From contig JAWHQI010000759.1 in assembly GCA_033032865.1 (NCBI GenBank), positions 1-64,000 on the forward strand: 64,000 nucleotides of DNA, in the 5' to 3' direction. Shown one piece after another: positions 61,101-64,000 of this stretch. Each line of letters begins with the position of its first letter. Within the stretch, counting starts at the first letter, position 1. Below the pieces are notes generated by a model. That model did not search any database, was not told the DNA's origin, and saw nothing but the letters and a program-made list of their open reading frames with translations. Position numbers and translations under genes: made by a program. This DNA comes from Dactylorhiza incarnata (taxonomy: Eukaryota > Streptophyta > Magnoliopsida > Asparagales > Orchidaceae).

Positions 61101-64000
61101 CTAGCTCCTAAATCCACAATCTTAAATCCTAAATTCGCAATTTTAAATTCTAAATACACAATTCTAAATCCTAAATCCTAAATGTGCAATCCTAAATCCT
61201 AAATCCAAATTCCAAAATCCGCAATCTTAAAACCTAAATCCACAATCCTAAATCCTAAACCCGAAATCAGAAATCCTAAATTCGCAATCATGAATTCTAA
61301 ATTCTAAATTCGTAATCCTAAATCCTAAATCTGCAATCCTAAATTATAAATCCGTCTTCCTAAATCCTACATCATAAATCCGCAATCCTAAATCCGAAAT
61401 CCGAAATCCGAAATCTTAAATCTGCAATCCTAAATCCTAAATCTGCAATCCTAAATTCTAGATACTAAATCCGCAATCTTAAATCCTAAATCTGCAATCC
61501 TAAATCCGCAATCCTAAATTTTAAATTCACAATCCAAAATCACCTAAATCGTAAATTCGCAATCCTAAATCCTAATTCCTAAATCAGCAATCCTAAATCC
61601 TCAATCCGCAATCTGCAATCCTAAATCCGCAATCCTAAATCCTAACTCCTAAACCCACAATCCTAAATTCGCAATCCTAAATCTGCAATTCTGAATTCTA
61701 AATCCTAAATCCGCAATCCTAAATTCGCAATCCTAAATTCTAAATCCAAAATACGCAATCTAAAATTCTAAATCCTAAATCCACAATCCACAATCCTAAA
61801 TCTGTAATCCTAAATCCTAAATTCGACATCAGAAATCCTAAATCCGCAATCCTAGATCCTAAATCTGCAATCCTAAATCTGCAATCCTGAATTCTAAATT
61901 TTAAATCATAAATCCGAATTCCTAAATTCTACATCCTAAATCCTTGATCCGCAATCCTAAATCCGCAATCATAAATCATAAATCCCATAAATCCTAAATC
62001 TGCAATCCTAAATTATAAATCCGCAATCCTAAATCCTAATTCTTAAATCCGCAATCCTAAATGCTTATTCCACAATCCTAAATCCTAAATCTGCAATCCT
62101 AAACCCTTAATCCAAAATCAGCAATCTGAAATCCTAAAGTCGCAATCCGCCATCTTAAATCCTAAATATGCAATCATAAATTCTAAATCTGCAATCCTAA
62201 ATCAACAATCCTAAGGCCTAAATCCGTAATCTTAAATCATAAATCATAAATCCGCTATCCTAAATTCGCTATCCGCAATCCTAAATCTGCAATTCGTAAT
62301 CTTAAATCCTAAATCCGCAATCTTAAATCATAATCCTAAATCTGCATTCCTAAATTCGCAATCCGTAATCCTAAATCCGTAATAAGCAATCCTAAATCCT
62401 AAATCATTCACAATCCTAAATCGTAAATCCTAAATCTTAAATCCACATTCCGCAATCCTAAATTCTAAATCTGCAATCCTAAATCCTAAATCTGCAATCC
62501 TAAATCTGCAATCCTAAATCATAATCCTAAATATGCAATCCTAAATCCGCAATCAGAAATCCTAAATCCGTTACGCAATCCTAAATCTTAAATTCGCAAT
62601 ATGCAGTCCTAAATCCTAATTCCGCAATACTAAATCCTAAATTCACAATCTGCAATCCTAATTCCTAAATTTGCAATCCTAAATTCTAAATCTGCAATCC
62701 GATATCATAAATCTGCAATTCTAGATCCTAAATCCCATAAATCCTAAATCTACAATCCTAAATCATATATCCTAAATCCGCAATCCTAAATCTTAAATTC
62801 GTAATCCTAAATCTATAATCCTAAATCCTATATCCCATAAGTTTTAAATCCGTAATCCTAAATCCACAATCCTAAAAACTAAATCCGTAATCATAAATCC
62901 TAAATTCTAAATCCACAATCAACAATCCTAAATCCTAAATCCTAAATCTGCAATCCTAAATCCACAATCCTAAATCCACAATCCTAAATACGCAATCCTA
63001 AATCTGCAATTCTGAATTCTAAATCCTAAATCCGTAATCCTAAATTCGCAATCCTAAATCCTAAATCCAAAATCTGCAATCTAAAATTCTAAATCCTAAA
63101 TCCACAATCCACAATCCTAAATCCGTAATCCTAAATCCTAAATCCGGCATCAGAAATCCTAAATCCTAAATCCGCAATCCGCAATCCTAAATCCTAAATC
63201 TGCAATCCTAAATCTGCAATCCTGAATTCTTAATTTTAAATCCTAAATCCGAATTCCTAAATTCTACATCCTAAATCCTTGATCCGCAATCCTAAATCCG
63301 CAATCATAAATCCTCAATCCCATAAATCCTAAATCTGCAATCCTAAATTATAAATCCGCAATCCTAAATCCTAATTCTTAAATCCGCAATCCTAGATCCT
63401 TATTCCACAATCCTAAATCCTAAATCTGCAATCCTAAACCCTTAATCCAAAATCAGCAATCCTAAATCCTAAAGTCGCAATCCGCCATCTTAAATCCTAA
63501 ATCCGCAATCCTAAATTCTAAATCTGCAATCCTAAATCAACAATCCTAAGGCCTAAATCTGTAATCTTAAATCATAAATCATAAATCCGCAATCCTAAAT
63601 TCGCTATCCGTAATCCTAAATCTGCAATCCGTAATCTTAAATCCTAAATCCGCAATCTTAAATCATTATCCTAAATCTGCAGTCCTAAATCCTAAATTCG
63701 CAATCTGTAATCCTAAATCCGTAATAAGCAATCCTAAATCCTAAATCATTCGCAATCCTAAATCTTAAATCCACATTCCGCAATCCTAAATTCTAAATCT
63801 GCAATCCTAAATCCTAAATCTGCAATCCTAAATCATAATTCTAAACATGCAATCCTAAATCCTCAATCATAAATCCTAAATCCGTAACGCAATCCTAAAC
63901 TCGCAATCCTAAATCCGCAATATGCAGTCCTAAATCCTAATTCCACAATCCTAAATTCACAATCTGCAATCCTAATTGTTAAATCCGCAATCCTAAATCC
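55161..64000. repeat. Near-perfect 4.75-kb tandem duplication of satellite
   Basis: The sequence from 55161 recurs from 59904 with word-for-word agreement. The offset is 4743 bp at the start and 4757 bp farther on (the CTGAATTCTTAATTTT string at about 58465 and 63222; AATTGTTAAATCC at about 59218 and 63975), so the copies differ by two net 7-bp words plus rare substitutions. The second copy runs off the window. This is the youngest duplication seen in the array. Confidence 0.88.

Larger units (their letters stand above)
44070..64000. repeat. Degenerate telomere-like 7-bp satellite, block 3
   Basis: The same satellite, orientation and word set as blocks 1 and 2, in phase with block 2 once the retrotransposon is removed. 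From 44070 to about 48 kb its landmark order follows 7672 to about 10.7 kb and then other parts of block 1. No gene, RNA or other inserted element was seen to the end of the window; the array continues past the right edge. Confidence 0.97.

Noticed and set aside
1..64000. Centromeric satellite
   Set aside because: Nothing in the sequence distinguishes centromeric from other heterochromatin; Tat elements and telomere-like arrays occur in both. CENH3 data would be needed.

Overview
This is nuclear DNA of a seed plant, most likely a flowering plant. About 47.9 of the 64 kb is a satellite built from 7-bp units one or two substitutions away from the plant telomere unit CCCTAAA. The only coding DNA is in a Ty3/gypsy retrotransposon of the Tat type, recognised by a second, ribonuclease-HI-like RNase H domain and by extra genes antisense to gag-pol. 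I cannot name the species. There is no host gene, rRNA, tRNA or CRISPR array.

Layout: (1) satellite, 1-26888; (2) a 3868-bp insertion, 26889-30756, with TG...CA ends and the 5-bp target duplication tccta, best read as a solo LTR of a gypsy-type element; (3) satellite, 30757-31841; (4) a complete 12.2-kb LTR retrotransposon on the minus strand, 31842-44064, with 489-bp LTRs that differ at one base and the target duplication cctaa; (5) satellite, 44065-64000. Deleting both insertions and one copy of each target duplication restores the 7-bp phase, so both elements inserted into a pre-existing array.

The satellite uses mainly two words on the + strand, CCTAAAT and CCGCAAT, with the C-rich strand always on +. 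It is organised by nested duplications: a paralogy at about 20.3 kb (start of the window versus 20.5-48 kb), a nearly perfect 4.75-kb tandem duplication at the right end, a 1.2-1.3 kb step inside it, and local tandem copies of about 335 and 565 bp. Both transposon insertion sites have a recognisable empty copy about 20.3 kb away in the array.

The retrotransposon encodes Gag-protease-RT-RNase H-second RNase H-integrase on the minus strand (1802 codons, then a reading-frame change before the integrase C-terminal domain). Between pol and its 3' LTR it carries two genes on the opposite strand, each with its own CTATAAATAG box. The first encodes a nuclear-looking coiled-coil protein and is probably broken near its 3' end. 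The second is an apparently intact three-exon gene for a 524-residue protein with a region resembling the plant Transposase_28 family (PF04195).

The most interesting signal is a short motif, GCGRTC (reverse GAYCGC). By eye it occurs about 95 times in this element, in LTRs, introns, spacers, the antisense genes and the start of gag, but only about twice in the 5.8 kb of pol. Such a field resembles the dispersed binding motifs of transposon-encoded anti-silencing factors (VANC of Arabidopsis VANDAL elements). The antisense proteins are the natural candidates to bind it; this is inference.
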